DNA of 64,000 bases from Salvia splendens (taxonomy: Eukaryota; Streptophyta; Magnoliopsida; Lamiales; Lamiaceae), in NCBI RefSeq assembly GCF_004379255.2, contig NC_056043.1:2108001-2172000 (forward strand). The letters run 5' to 3'. Position numbers and translations under genes: made by a program. This document shows, one piece after another, positions 1-11,508 of the stretch. Below the pieces are notes generated by a model, which was given only the letters and a program-made list of their open reading frames with translations, was not told the origin of the DNA and did no database searches. The first letter of the stretch is position 1. Each line of letters begins with the position of its first letter.

Positions 1-15
1 TTTGTGTGTGTGTAG

Positions 16-952
16 TTGGCCTCCGAGGGTCCGAGTCACGATGAGATTGATTTCGAGTTCCTGGGGAACTCGACTGGCGAGCCTTATACCGTTCACACGA
101 ACGTGTACTCGCAAGGGAAAGGTGACAAGGAGCAGCAGTTTCGTCTCTGGTTCGACCCCACCGCCGCCTTCCACACTTATTCCATCATTTGGAACCCTCA
201 ACGTATTATGTAAGTAGCTGACGCAGAAAAAATATTGATAGCAGTAAAATTATTTGAATGTATATTTTTAAAAATAATTTAGATAATTAATAGTAGGACT
301 TTTGCGTAACGATTTACATAAAATTAAAATATATTTAAAACTTCTTAGATAAATATTTAAAAAGTATATTATATCTGTAATTAAGTGTCTCATTTAGAGT
401 CGGTGTAACTTTAAAAAAAGGAGGTAGGAAAAAAGTTACTACGACGTGGGTCCTACTTTGATTTGTAGTTGTTTATAATGGAATAGTAGTGAATTGGTTT
501 AGGAAAAAAGTTACTACGACGTGGGTCCTACTTAACGATTAATTTCTGAATGCAGATTTATGGTGGACAACATTCCGATAAGAGTGTTCAACAACCACGG
601 GGCGTCGGGGGTGCCGTTCCCGACGAGCAAGCCGATGAGGGTCATATGCAGTCTATGGAACGCGGACGACTGGGCGACGCAGGGCGGCCGGGTGAAGACC
701 GATTGGACGAAAGCTCCGTTCATCGCACACTACCGGAACATTAAACTCAGCGGAAAGCCTTGCGCCACCGCCTCGTCGTGCGGGTCAGGGAACGACACGT
801 TCAGCAACGAGGCGTGGCAGACGCAAGGGCTCGACGCCAACGGCCGGAACCGGATCCGGTGGGTGCAGCAGAAGCATATGATCTACAATTACTGCAACGA
901 TCCTCCTAGATTTCCACAGACTCCCCATGAATGCAAGGGATCCAGATTCTGA
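16..952 (+). CDS. XTH: Xyloglucan endotransglucosylase/hydrolase, 3' part (XTH-a)
   Basis: This is the last two coding exons of a GH16 XTH enzyme, which cuts and religates xyloglucan in the cell wall. Exon 16-209 follows a tgtgtgtag acceptor and carries the catalytic signature [10 protein letters not shown] with an adjacent N-glycosylation site (NST). The donor is GTAAGT at 210. Exon 556-952 follows tgcag and completes the split codon (AT|A). It carries the [14 protein letters not shown] block and the C-terminal XET_C domain ending in ECKGSRF and TGA. The C-terminal cysteines ([16 protein letters not shown]) fit the family. The signal peptide and first exon lie before the window. The closest relative in view is the complete XTH at 13826-14891, same strand and same intron phases. 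Subfamily (XTH22-25-like) is inferred from memory. Confidence 0.93.
426..533. repeat. 33-bp direct repeat in XTH-a intron
   Basis: An identical 33-bp unit beginning AGGAAAAAAGTTACTACGAC occurs at 426-458 and 501-533, a period of 75 bp, inside the last intron of XTH-a. The second copy ends about 20 bp before the splice acceptor. The rest of the intron is AT-rich. Confidence 0.9.
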
Positions 953-1757
953 TAATTGTTCATTCATTTTTCGAAATTGTATTCTTTCATTTATTTCTTT
1001 CTATTTGAAAATTGATGCGTTTGTTTGTTGAATAAATATTGATTATTTATACTTATATAATGTTTGATTAAAGAATTAATCCACATGAAGATCCGATCGG
1101 TCGGATGATGCTTAGTCAACCAAATTTTAAAATATAATTCATGAAAAATACTCCTAATACTTATTGGTAGAAGTTTTATTGAGGGGTCAAATAAATATGT
1201 ACATTAACAATGTGTAGTACAAAACATTATACCACTCATTTTATTTGATACATTTATTTTAAAATAGAAGTACCATTGGTTTTATTTATTCTATTTTCTT
1301 CTCTTTTTCTCAACTAATAAAACAGACACTACATATAATGCAAATTAAATACTTAAACACGCAAAACCAACATGAAGCCAATGGCAATTGCGAGAAATAA
1401 TGCAATTGAATATATAGCTTTTGAAATCACAAAGTTTAATCAAATCCTAATTAATTAGTTCTATGATGTTTGAAAACAAAATAGTTAAACCACGAAATTT
1501 CAATTTTTCTTAATTGTTTACCTGTACAAAGCAGTGCATTTGGTAATGCCCAAAATGGCATTGATTATTTCAAATAAGAAAAGGAAAGAAAAAATAATGA
1601 AAGTTTCAAATATCACCCGCCAATTTTTATATAGACAATTGAGAAAAACTAAAACTTATTATTTTTCAAAAGTTAGGTCGAGCCAGAATTTGACCAATTT
1701 TCACGATTTAAATAACCCTAACCCTAATTTCTTCCCGAGCCTCTGCAAGCGTTTGCA
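953..1757. other. Intergenic, with a probable decayed fold-back element at about 1460-1720
   Basis: This is AT-rich spacer between the 3' end of XTH-a and the convergent F-box pseudogene. An AATAAA suitable for XTH-a polyadenylation lies near 1031. At about 1487-1515 and 1634-1660 there are roughly inverted segments (CAATTTTTCTTAATTG and CAATTGAGAAAAA), and GAATTTGACCAATTTTCACG follows. The same phrases occur in the clearer fold-back element at 33783-34140, so this looks like an eroded relative. A short telomere-like run (two CCCTAA-type units) sits near 1715-1727. No gene is seen. Confidence 0.45.
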
Positions 1758-2474
1758 TCAACGTTTCTTGCAACACAAATATCGTAGCACGTGAGCCCAC
1801 GTAAAACCAATCGTCGAACAACCAAACCCGACCGCCAGCCACTTCCATTCCCACAAACGATCCCTCTGTAGACCTCTAATTCTTCCCTCCAATTGCTCAA
1901 TCTTCTTCTTCAAAGCCTTGTTTTCTACCACTTTCTCCTTCTCATACAACTGCTCCGTCTTCTCCTTCACCGCCTTCACGATTTCCAAACTCTCCTCGAA
2001 TTTATTCCTCAATATTCCCGCATCATGAATCCCCATCTCCACCGGAAGCGAGCTTGGGGTGTAGATAACGACGTTAGGATGGAATCGGAAACTGGTGAAT
2101 TGTCGAAGGAAGGAATACGTCACGAGAGGTTCGGTGTTTTTTCAGTAGATGAATAGCTGGCCGTGCTTGGTTTTAAATAGAATGTCGTTATTTTCGAAAA
2201 CGATTGCGTGGAGAAGTTTGTGGATTTTTTCGAAGGTGGCAAAGTCGGTCGCTTCTATTTTGTCGCGCCATGATTTGCAAACACACTTGCACCTCATAAT
2301 GGTTTTGATTGGGAGTTTTTCGAGGATTTCTCTCATTACGTCTTGGGGTAGATTTGTCAATAAGACTTCCTTGTTACCGTTGGTGATCTTCTTCTTCGTC
2401 TTCGTCTTCATGAAAAAGTAGGCCAACTTTATGAATAAGTTGGGGATCTTTATCAATAAGTTGGCAATCTTCAT
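1758..2474 (-). pseudogene. F-box protein remnant with internal deletion, in-frame stop and coiled-coil/TM tail
   Basis: Reading the minus strand from ATG at 2474, an F-box (LPQDVMREILEKLPIKTIMR, then CKCVCKSWRD) follows a start matching the intact neighbour at 4752 (both MKI.NLL). About 20 residues after the F-box the sequence jumps straight to the family's C-terminus (NNDILF...QLFIY, then VVIYTPSSLPVEMGIHD). This aligns with NGDLLF...QLFRYY and VAIYSPSFISLKAMGIHN of the intact gene, so more than 200 residues of the F-box-associated domain are missing. A TGA at 2142-2144 stands where the intact gene has the second Tyr of RYY; the frame is otherwise continuous across it. Beyond the homologous end lie about 80 extra residues: a Lys/Glu-rich coiled coil (KEKTEQLYEKEKVV, KKKIEQLEGRIRGLQ) and a hydrophobic stretch (LAVGFGCSTIGFTW) like a tail anchor. 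Probably a pseudogene; a short product ending at the TGA is possible. Confidence 0.75.
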
Positions 2475-2660
2475 CAATACCTGCACTAGTTGCGGATGAA
2501 GATACAATTATCATATTGTTACTTAATGTATCTCAAATATATACTCCATATATATACTATGTCCATTCAGAATAATTAACTTTCTTGAATGAAACGAGAT
2601 TTTAAGTGGAATTGCTGAATGTTACAAAGCAAAGATCGAGAAAAAGGTAACTGAATATTC

Positions 2661-3010
2661 CAAGGGTCTATTCGGATTATATCTCAGGATCTTAGATGAA
2701 TAATCATGTGATAATTAGTCATAGTCACCTCTCCAACTAAAATAATCTCAATCCAATCCGAGATACATTATCATATGATAATTAATTAGTCATGGCAACT
2801 GAACGTGCACTTAAAGGGCTGTTCGGTTGCAAGATTATATCTTAGATTAAATATGTACTGTGTTCAGGTCATGAGATTGAATCTCAAACTTAATCCTAGA
2901 TTGATAATAATGTGATAATTAATCATAGCCACCCCTCCAACTACACTAACTAAAATAATTTCACAACTCAATTTTAATAATATGATAAATAGATTATCAT
3001 ATTATGATTA
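2661..3010. repeat. Two adjacent copies of a MITE-like repeat (family also at 25355-25560)
   Basis: Two related AT-rich units lie head to tail at about 2661-2800 and 2817-3010. Shared phrases include TGTTCGG or ATTCGG at the left edge, AGATTATATCT, GTGATAATTA.TCATAG.CACC and CTCCAACTA...AAAATAAT.TCACAACTCAAT. The same phrases recur at 25355-25560, where the right edge reads GCCGAACACCACC, complementary to the left edge. That pattern of short inverted ends without coding capacity suggests a MITE, but no clean target duplication was found. Confidence 0.55.
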
Positions 3011-4751
3011 ATCATGACATCCAAACTACACGATAGAGAAAAGAGAAATTTTGATGACATACTAATTGAGATAAAACCAAATGAAAAATGTGAACATTTT
3101 GAATCAGAAGGGAGAGTACATAACTGGACGAAGTCACGTAAGTATATATAAGTACATAAATTGATAAAATTATAAAGATAATATTTCAATATTGAATTAT
3201 ACTACTCACCGTAATTCAGTCACAGCCGCCGCCGGAAAGTTATAACTTCAGCCTAGGAAATAATATAGCGAACTGAATATATTTTCATCACATATATATA
3301 TATATAGAGAGAGAGATAGCAATGGTGAGGGAGAGAGATTTCTTTAGATTATATGCTAATTTATAGGAGAGAGATTTGCACACATATAACAAATCATAAG
3401 CTAAGATCCTAATAATTTGCGAAGTTACCAATTCTGTTTATATATGCTGATTTGACTCGTGTGATTCGAATTTTGTTTTGGAATAAGAGCTTAAAATATG
3501 GATTTCCTTTTTCCGAATGCAAATATTACATTTATATACTTATTCAAATATAATAAATAAATAAATAAATAAAATGAATGTCAATGAAGGTGACTAGTAG
3601 TATAAGTTAATATATGCTATGTGTATTTTGTAAAGTTAATATCAACTCAATTGTTTCTTTTTTTTTCCCAATATATATATCAACTATGTAAGTTTCATTT
3701 ATATTGGCTTAAAGATTATAGTAACAATTTATTCTGCAAATTCAAGATTGATTTAAAGAAGAAGAAGGCATTTGGGCTTACACCTTGGTCCATTACTTAT
3801 TTAATTACTGGGTTTTATTAAAATTTTAATTTTTATGATATATCATGTGCTTGTTTATTTATTTGATTACATTAGTTCAATTTTTTTGTATCAAATTTTC
3901 AAAACATCAATGGCCGAATTGTTGTGAATTTTATGATTTTTTTTTCATAGTTTAATGCATTAATTTTTTAATCAAATTTGTAAAACTGCAGCCGAATTGT
4001 TGTGCTTTTTTTTTAAATCAATTTTTTCTTCTTTTACACTGTCTCCGTCTCTTAAAAATGGACCACATTTGTTTACTCAAATTTATGGATCCATCAATAG
4101 TTGGATCCAAACATGTTGTACAAATAGCATTAATGTTAGCTATGGATATTGCTCAAATTCTTAAGGATTCAAGCACTTTACTATTAAATTATTAATACAT
4201 AAGAAATTAGGTTAAAAGTACTAAAATATGTAATCTTATAATTTTGCATTTAACGGCACTTCAAAGCTGAATACTAGTATTGATTTGTTTAAGATGCATG
4301 CATAAGGAACAACCATTTCCAGAGTTTCACAAATTGTATACAAAATTAGATTTACATATTTCCATATTTAAAAATGGCACCCTTTTTATTGTATTCATCT
4401 TCCATACTTTCATATTTTCATATTTATTTGGCACCCTTTTGATAGTGATATAGCTTTACAAATATAGAATATGGTAGTAATTTAGTAACAAAACCGATTT
4501 AAATTTCAAGCGGGCATACTTCCTCAATACTAATACTTTGTACATAAGGAAACAAGTGAATGAATAGAAGAATATCGATTTGAGATTTACTTGACATAAT
4601 TTACACTGTTTCCATTCAAAATAGGACTAATTGATTTTTATAAATAGAATTAAAAGAATAGTTTTTTTTCTTCATTCCCTAGTCTCCAATTTTATACTCG
4701 TGTTTTTTTTTCAATATTTACAATTATTTACAATTACCACTGCAGTTATTG
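3011..4751. other. AT-rich intergenic spacer
   Basis: No coding region is seen. It contains short simple repeats, (TA)n next to (GA)n at about 3292-3316 and (AAAT)n near 3550-3572, and many poly-T runs. The last few hundred bases are presumably the promoter of the F-box gene starting at 4752, but I see no distinct element that I would name. Confidence 0.6.
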
Positions 4752-5861
4752 ATGAAGATCATTAATTTGTTGGAATGGGATGCTGTATCTGAAACGAAGG
4801 AAGATTTGTATCTCCCGGAAGAGATTATGAGAGACATAGTCCAAAGACTCCCGATTAGAAGCATTATAAGGTGGAAGTGCGTATCTAAGTTATGGCGCGA
4901 TCTGATAGGAGGGGTTGACTTTGTGACGTCGTATTGTCCGAAACTGGTCTTCTCTTGTAGAGACACCTACACAGTCTACGACAGTGAGTCCTACGTGCCA
5001 CTTTTCAAATTTCGGACTCATTCCTATTATGTTGATGCTCCATATGTTGCTACTTATCGCATCGATTCAGTTAATGGTTTATGTTTGATGAGGTATGGAA
5101 CGGCTAATACTCTGCTCGTATGCAATCCAATTACTCGTCAATATGTTGAACTTCCTCCTCAACCTACACATTCTTTCATTTTCGGTTTTGGGGTGAGCAA
5201 ATTAAGTGGGAAATATAAGATTTTATATGGTGACAAATCGGGATCGTTTCATATATGTACCCTAGGAGAAGAGTCATGGAGAAGAATCTCAGATGCAACA
5301 CTGGCTTTTCCTATAGCAAATTATGATACTGCTGCATTTTTGAACGGGAATCTTCACTGGTTGGCATCTGATTGTGATGGGAACATATTGATATGTTGTT
5401 TTGATCTTGAAACCGAGTTATTTGTCAGTGTTCCTCTTCCTCCTATTTTTTATGTTGACAACATACACACCTATCGACTATGCATTTTGAAAGGTCGGCT
5501 ATGTTTATGTCTCTGTATATGGGCATCTAGGTGGCGTTGCAAGTTCGTTAATTGGTTGATGAACAATTATGGAGAAGAGGATTCCTGGGTAAATGAATAT
5601 TCCTTCCACTATAGTGTAGTTAATCAGTCACGTGTTATTTGGCCGCTCAAAGTTTTAGCAAATGGCGACTTGTTATTCTATAATACTAGTCAACTATTTA
5701 GATACTACAAAAAGACTGACTCTGTGAGATGTGTTGGTCTTCTTGAGCGATATAATTATTCCCACGTGGCCATTTATTCCCCAAGTTTTATTTCTCTCAA
5801 AGCTATGGGGATTCACAATGTTCGATCATTTCCATTCTTCTATCGATTGAATGATATTTAG
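4752..5861 (+). CDS. F-box protein with F-box-associated interaction domain
   Basis: Intronless gene of 369 residues. The N-terminal F-box at about residues 20-60 (LPEEIMRDIVQRLPIRSIIR, then WKCVSKLWRDLI) would bind SKP1 of an SCF ubiquitin ligase. The rest is the beta-rich F-box-associated domain, with the usual SVNGLCLM at about 98-105, CNPITRQYVELP at about 118-129, a GF(G)V segment, LNGNLHWLA at about 200, and the closing VAIYSPSFISLKAMGIHN. The domain would recruit an unknown substrate. ATG 4752 is chosen because the pseudogene at 2474 starts with the same MKI.NLL phrase and nothing upstream is in frame with an ATG. The family is large and fast-evolving, so no orthologue or substrate can be named. 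Confidence 0.92.
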   Translation: MKIINLLEWDAVSETKEDLYLPEEIMRDIVQRLPIRSIIRWKCVSKLWRDLIGGVDFVTSYCPKLVFSCRDTYTVYDSESYVPLFKFRTHSYYVDAPYVATYRIDSVNGLCLMRYGTANTLLVCNPITRQYVELPPQPTHSFIFGFGVSKLSGKYKILYGDKSGSFHICTLGEESWRRISDATLAFPIANYDTAAFLNGNLHWLASDCDGNILICCFDLETELFVSVPLPPIFYVDNIHTYRLCILKGRLCLCLCIWASRWRCKFVNWLMNNYGEEDSWVNEYSFHYSVVNQSRVIWPLKVLANGDLLFYNTSQLFRYYKKTDSVRCVGLLERYNYSHVAIYSPSFISLKAMGIHNVRSFPFFYRLNDI

Positions 5862-6035
5862 TCATTAAGTTGTTATTAGGAAAAATATATTCATAAATTC
5901 TTGTGCTGCGTTTTCATTTTAATAGGCCATTATGTATTTTTAATTTGTTTTGATTAGATCCATTCTTTTATAGAATGATGAACTTTTTCGTTGTATATAA
6001 ATTGCTCGTATTTAATCAAATTGCATGTTCGTATA

Positions 6036-6264
6036 CTCCCTCCGTTCCTTGTTTCGTTCCTTGTTAATAGAGACATTTTTTTACACGAAATTTAAGAATA
6101 GTGTGTTAAATGGATGATAAATGAAGTAAAAGAGAATAAAGTAAAATAAATTAAAAGAATTAAGTAAAAGAGAGAGTTATTTTTTGGTAAAAATAAAAAT
6201 AACTTAATTATCTTGAAACTTTTAAAAATAGAAAAATGATTCTATTAACATAGAACGGAGGGAG
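6036..6264. mobile_element. Stowaway-like MITE
   Basis: The 229-bp element begins CTCCCTCCGTTCC and ends with the complement AACGGAGGGAG. The inverted ends extend imperfectly for about 40 bp. It is flanked by TA on both sides (6034-6035 and 6265-6266), the target duplication of Tc1/mariner-type Stowaway elements. It has no coding capacity. Confidence 0.92.
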
Positions 6265-7439
6265 TACTTTAGTATGTAACTAAGTTATTTTTGTATAAAG
6301 AAATTAATCATTGAGAGAAATAAATAAGTACTACAATAATATTATAGGTGGTGAGTTCCTATCTTAATTTTTATATATTGTTACAAAAGAAGGCACCGTC
6401 TTAAAAAAATTGTTTTGTATGAAGTGATGATCAAAGGTTGGTAGTGTATAATGAGAAGCTGCCAAGAAATTGGCACTGCCGCATAAAATTATTTAAAAGT
6501 AAGTATATAATAGTTCTACCAACTAAACCACTATTTATCTTGTTTATTTAATTTATTATCATTTTATGTCCCCTAACTACTACTTTTATGAATTCAAATT
6601 TTATCAATAATATCAAAACTGACTATAAAACAATTTAAGTTACTCTTCATACGTTGTATGAAAATCCTAAAAACACAAAAATAAAAAAAACATAAAAAAT
6701 TTAAAAATCCATAGTACTTAGAGCACCCGCAACGCGTGCCGCCGGCGTTACGCGTGCCGTTCCGCCAGAACGGTTTCGCCGCGGAACGCGTTGCGGCGCA
6801 CCATTCCGCTCCCATTCCGTTCCCATTCCGTGCCGGGTGCCGACGGCACGTAACGCGGCACGGCTTGTGCCGCCACGCGCTGGGGCGACGTGGCGCTCCC
6901 CGCTTCGTGCGTGCTTCCCACTCGCCGACCCGCGAGTGGGACACGTTAGCAGATGACGCAATAATTAATTTTTAAAAAAAAAAAATTTAACGGTAATAAT
7001 ACCGTTTTTTAAACTTTTTTTAATTTTTTTAATTTTTATTTTTATTTTCTATTCTATAAATACACCTAATTTATTACATTTCACACACAACTACACATCT
7101 ACTCTTCCTAAATCAACATCAATTCCTCTCCAATTTTCTATTTCAATCTCCTTCACAAAATGTCCGGCGACGTGAATTACGGCGGTGGCGGCTCCGGTGG
7201 GTGGGATCTCAACGCGTTCGGCGATTGGGAGACCATATACAACACACTTGGTGGTTCCGGGTCGTCGACGCCGGGCACCCAGGGGTCGGCGACGCCGGGT
7301 GGGTACCAACCACCCACTTTCGATGTGGATGCCTACGCTCGACCACCCGGCTCGCGGCTTTCTCAGGGTTTGTCCCAGATTCGGGAGGATATCCCCGTTG
7401 AACCCACCCAGGGAGGAGGCCGAGGTAGACATCACCAAA

Positions 7440-7815
7440 CCGAACCGGCCCGGCTGAACCGGCCCGGAACCGTCACCGGCGGTTCCGAACCGGAACCGGA
7501 ACCGTCGGCGGCGGTTCCGAACCGTGACCGGAACCGGCGGTTCCGACGGGCCGGTTCAGGTTCATGAAATTTGCGAACCGTAACCGGCGGTTCCGAACCG
7601 CCGGTTTTCACCGGAACCGGCGGTTCCGAACCGGCGGTTCACCGGTTCCGACACCTTTTCAGGCTACCACCGGCCTAGACGTAGCCTTTTCAGAAACCGG
7701 GTCAGAAACCGCCGGTTTTTGTCAGAAAACCGTTGACGAAACCGGCGGTTTCTGACCAAAAACCGGCGGTTCAACGAGTAAACCGGCGGTTCCGGCGGTA
7801 AACCGGCGGTTCCGC
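7440..7815. repeat. hAT left subterminal repeats
   Basis: The motif AACCGGCGGTTC, with variants and its complement GAACCGCCGGTT, recurs roughly ten times in both orientations. AACCGnCGGTT is itself nearly palindromic. Clusters of short repeats next to hAT termini are the known binding sites of hAT transposases. That these are the binding sites is inferred from position and mirror placement at the other end. Confidence 0.85.
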
Positions 7816-8090
7816 CGGATTTCAAAAATTTGAAATTTTTTCTTTTTTTTTTCTTTTTTTAATCACATTTTTCCCCTATAAATAACCCCCTCCCTCATCT
7901 TCATTTTCTACTTACCTCATTCTTGTGTTGATAAGAATTTCTCTCTCAATCTCAATTTCTCTATTCTCCATCCTCTTTCTCTCAAGTTGTTTACGTTATT
8001 TGCGCTCATAATTTACTCACGTTGTTCTTGTTTACGTTAATATCACATAAACACTACTCTCTATTCTCTACTTCCAATTTCCATAATATC

Positions 8091-11000
8091 ATGTCTTCAT
8101 CTCGTCGTGGTGGTGATCGGGGCAAGGGAATTGCCCAAGATCAAAGTGACTCTCGTCGTCGTGCCCCTTCTAGAGCACAAGTTGCGGAGGAGGTGGGAAG
8201 GCGAGCCGCTCTTCGATTACAAGTAAGTTCTAAACTTCTAAATTAAATGTTTTACTATGTTAATATGTTATAATAAGTTTTAATATGTTAGTAGTTTTTT
8301 AATATGTTTTATTATGTTATATGATATAAGTTTTAATATGTTAGTAAGTTTTAATATGTTTTAATATGTTATATGATAAGCCTTTAATTTGAGAGCACCA
8401 TTTGGTATACTTGCTCGGAAAAAGATTATGTGCGGACTACCGCCTTTTCTTATATCCTTGTGCAAGATGGCCTATTGTGGAATGCCTCAGCGTCGTCCTT
8501 CCTTTGATTTATATGTTATAAGTTTTAATATGTTTTAGTAAGTTTTAATATGTTAATATGTTTTAATATGTTTTAATATGTTTTAGTAAGTTTTATATGT
8601 TTTAATATGTTTTAATATGTTATATGATAAGTCTTTAATTTGAGAGCACCATTTGGTATACTTGCTCGGAAAAAGATTATGTGCGGACTACCGCCTTTTC
8701 TTATATCCTTGTGCAAGATGGCCTATTGTGGAATGCCTCAGCGTGGTCCTTCCTTTGATTTATATGTTATAAGTTTTAATATGTTTTAGTAAGTTTTAAT
8801 ATGTTAATATGTTTTAATATGTTTTAATATGTTTTAGTAAGTTTTATATGTTTTAATATGTTTTAGTAAGTTTTAATATGTTTTAATATGTTATATGATA
8901 AGTCTTTAATTTGAGAGCACCATTTGGTATACTTGCTCGGAAAAAGATTATGTGCGGACTACCGCCTTTTCTTATATCCTTGTGCAAGATGGCCTATTGT
9001 GGAATGCCTCAGCGTGGTCCTTCCTTTGATTTATATGTTATAAGTTTTAATATGTTTTAGTAAGTTTTAATATGTTAATATGTTTTAATATGTTTTAATA
9101 TGTTTTAGTAAGTTTTAATATGTTTTAGTAAGTTTTATATGTTTTAATATGTTTTAGTAAGTTTTAATATGTTTTAATATGTTATATGATATGTTTTAAT
9201 GTGTATAATTCTCGTAGGAGGAAGAAGATCGAAATGCGGCCTTGTTACTTGCCACCCTCGGCGACGAAGAGCCACATTCGGATTCGCGTTTCGAATACGA
9301 TGTGAATCTATCATCGGACGAAGGCGACGATGGATCGCATCAATTCCCACCTTCTAGCGCCGGCCAAGTTGGCGAAAATGACGAGGAGGCCGAAGCTCCT
9401 CCTCCTTCCGGGAGACAAAAGAAGAAGATGCCTCCAAAGTTGAAATCCGACATCTTCACCAAACATTACAAGAAGGTCCCGGTGGTAATTTCTAATCCTG
9501 ATGATTCGACCACTACCGTGGAGACAGGCGAGTTCAAAGCTTATTGCAACTATTGCGATAAAGTCTATCCATTTGTAATCGGTGGGGGATATGGTACTCT
9601 CACACGCCATTTGAAGGCAAAACACCCCGTGGAATTTGGGCATTCTAGATCCCAAACCCAAATCAACTTCCCCGCCGGCTCATCGTCTCAAACAGGTACG
9701 CCACTATTTAAATACGATCCCAAAAATACTACCGATACCATGGTAAGATGGGCGGCAATGAAACATTTGCCGTTCAATTTTTTTAATGACAGAAAATATG
9801 AAATGACTATGCAACAAGCTTTTAATGTTGCTGCAAAAAGAATTCCCCCCTCTACTGCTCAAAGATCTAACAACCGGCAGTATTTTGAAAAAAAAATGGA
9901 AATTGCAAAGAGTCTATCCACCTTGGGGCACAAAGTTAATATTTGCTCCGATGTGTGGACGGATTCTTTCCAACGAAATTCTTACATGGGTATTTCTTGT
10001 CATTTTATAGACAATAGTTGGTCTTTAAATAAACGTTTGATTGGTTTTAGACAATTTCCTTCCCCACACACCGCACAAGCAATTGCTTCTTTAATTATTC
10101 AAGTTTTGAATGAGTATGAGTTATGCAACAAGATATTTTCGGTTGGTTTTGATAACGCAACCGCCAACACCGCAAGTATATCCGATTTAATTGCGGCTTG
10201 CTCCCCGGTGATAAGTGGTAAGTATTTTCATCAACGATGTATTTGTCATATTTTAAACTTATGTGTACAAGATGCTTTGTCTTTATGGCAAAGACATATT
10301 CAACCTATTACTACAGCTGTATCCTTGATCCACTGGAAGCCTCAAATTGGCAAGGCGTGGAAGAAGTATTGCCACTCGAAGAAAATAAGGTACACAAAGT
10401 TTACTTTAGACGTTTCTACTAGATGGAACTCTACATATGACATGTTGCAATCTACAATGGAGCATATAGACTATTTAGTTGATTTTTATAGAACTTACCC
10501 TGTTGATGATTTATATCTAACATCTTCTTGTTGGGAACAAAGCCTGAGTTTATTTAAATTATTCAAAAATTTTCGAAGTGCAACTATGGAGTTATCGGGT
10601 GTGTATTATTGCACATCCGTTCGTGTTTTAGAACATTGCATGATCATATCACTTGGTTTTAAAACTGCAATGAAAAATTCCGCAAACAATCTTGAGCTTA
10701 TGTGTGTTTTATATTACATGGTTGAAAAATGGCTCAAGTATTTCAATGAGATCCCAACAGTTTTTTTGCTTGCCAAAGTTTTGGATCCAAAGTGGAAACT
10801 AGTTGGTACTTTCAAAATTTTAGAATTTTATTACAACAGTTTAGCTTCTATTGATCTTGAACCACTCCGAGCTTTGCAAACTGACGACGACGACAACTAC
10901 ATAAACCTTGCCCAAACATTCCAAATAAACCTCCCCCACCTCCCAAGCCTCCAAAGAAATTTTGAGTTCGACTTGCGGTCTCTCTTTCACGATTACGAAG

Positions 11001-11508
11001 TCAAGTACAACACTACCCACCAAGTTCGACCTAGACCCCCCGTCAAACACAGAACTTTGGCTTCTTCCAAGTTGATGACCCCGACACCCAATCCCAATTG
11101 GCGGACCTATACGCCTTCAGCAGCGGAGGAAGGACGGCACATTCGGTAAGTGAGTTAGATTTATATTTAGACTCACACTTTTCATTCAATGAGGAAGAAG
11201 GAGGTCCCGTTCCCCAACAAATCGACGTCCTAGATTGGTGGTCTTCACACGAGAAAGATTTTCCCATCCTTGCATCAATGGCCAAGGAGATCTTTTCGGT
11301 TCCGGCTTCCACTGTCGCCGTCGAGTCCGCCTTTAGTGATGGAGGCAACGTCTTGGACGACCGAAGAAGTAGGCTCACCGGACAAAACATGGAAGCCACC
11401 ATGTTACTTGATGATTGGTGCTCCGCCGAAATTAGAGACCAAGAACCGGATTGGGACAAACTAGTAGTACAACCCGACCAAGACTACTTCCCCGACGAAG
11501 AAGAGTAG
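8091..11508 (+). pseudogene. hAT transposase (BED zinc finger, RNase-H-like, C-terminal dimerisation domain), frameshifted
   Basis: Exon 1 is 8091-8222 (MSSSRRGGDRGKGIAQDQSD..., donor CAA|GTAAGT). A 995-bp intron follows, and exon 2 starts at 9218 after ctcgtag with GAGGAAGAAGAT. Exon 2 has the BED finger (CNYCDKVYPF...HLKAKH), then the RNase-H-like core (ICSDVWTDSFQRNSYMGIS, GFDNATAN, CICHILNLCVQDAL, TRWNSTYDMLQ, LAKVLDPKWKL). Near the six-C run at 11036-11041 the frame must shift back by one base. The original frame runs to TAA at 11147-11149. The shifted frame carries the essential C-terminal dimerisation domain (SVSELDLYL, DVLDWWSSHEKDFPILASMA, VPASTVAVESAFS) to TAG 11506-11508. This cut-and-paste transposase would move the surrounding element; as it stands it lacks its hATC domain unless the C-run is a sequence error. 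Confidence 0.9.
8223..9217. repeat. Tandem repeats filling the hAT transposase intron
   Basis: A unit of about 125 bp starting GAGAGCACCATTTGGTATAC occurs three times, at about 8391, 8642 and 8913 (spacings 251 and 271 bp), almost unchanged. The units are separated by arrays of a shorter AT-rich minisatellite of the TTTTAATATGTTTTAGTAAG type in varying number. The whole array lies between the donor at 8223 and the acceptor at 9217, so it is intronic. Confidence 0.9.

Noticed and set aside
1713..1727. Telomere-like CCCTAACCCTAA run
   Set aside because: Only two units; common in plant DNA and also seen inside the copia gag region.
6594..6975. Arg/Ala-rich ORFs on both strands
   Set aside because: Chance frames in the GC-rich terminal region of the Harbinger-like element.
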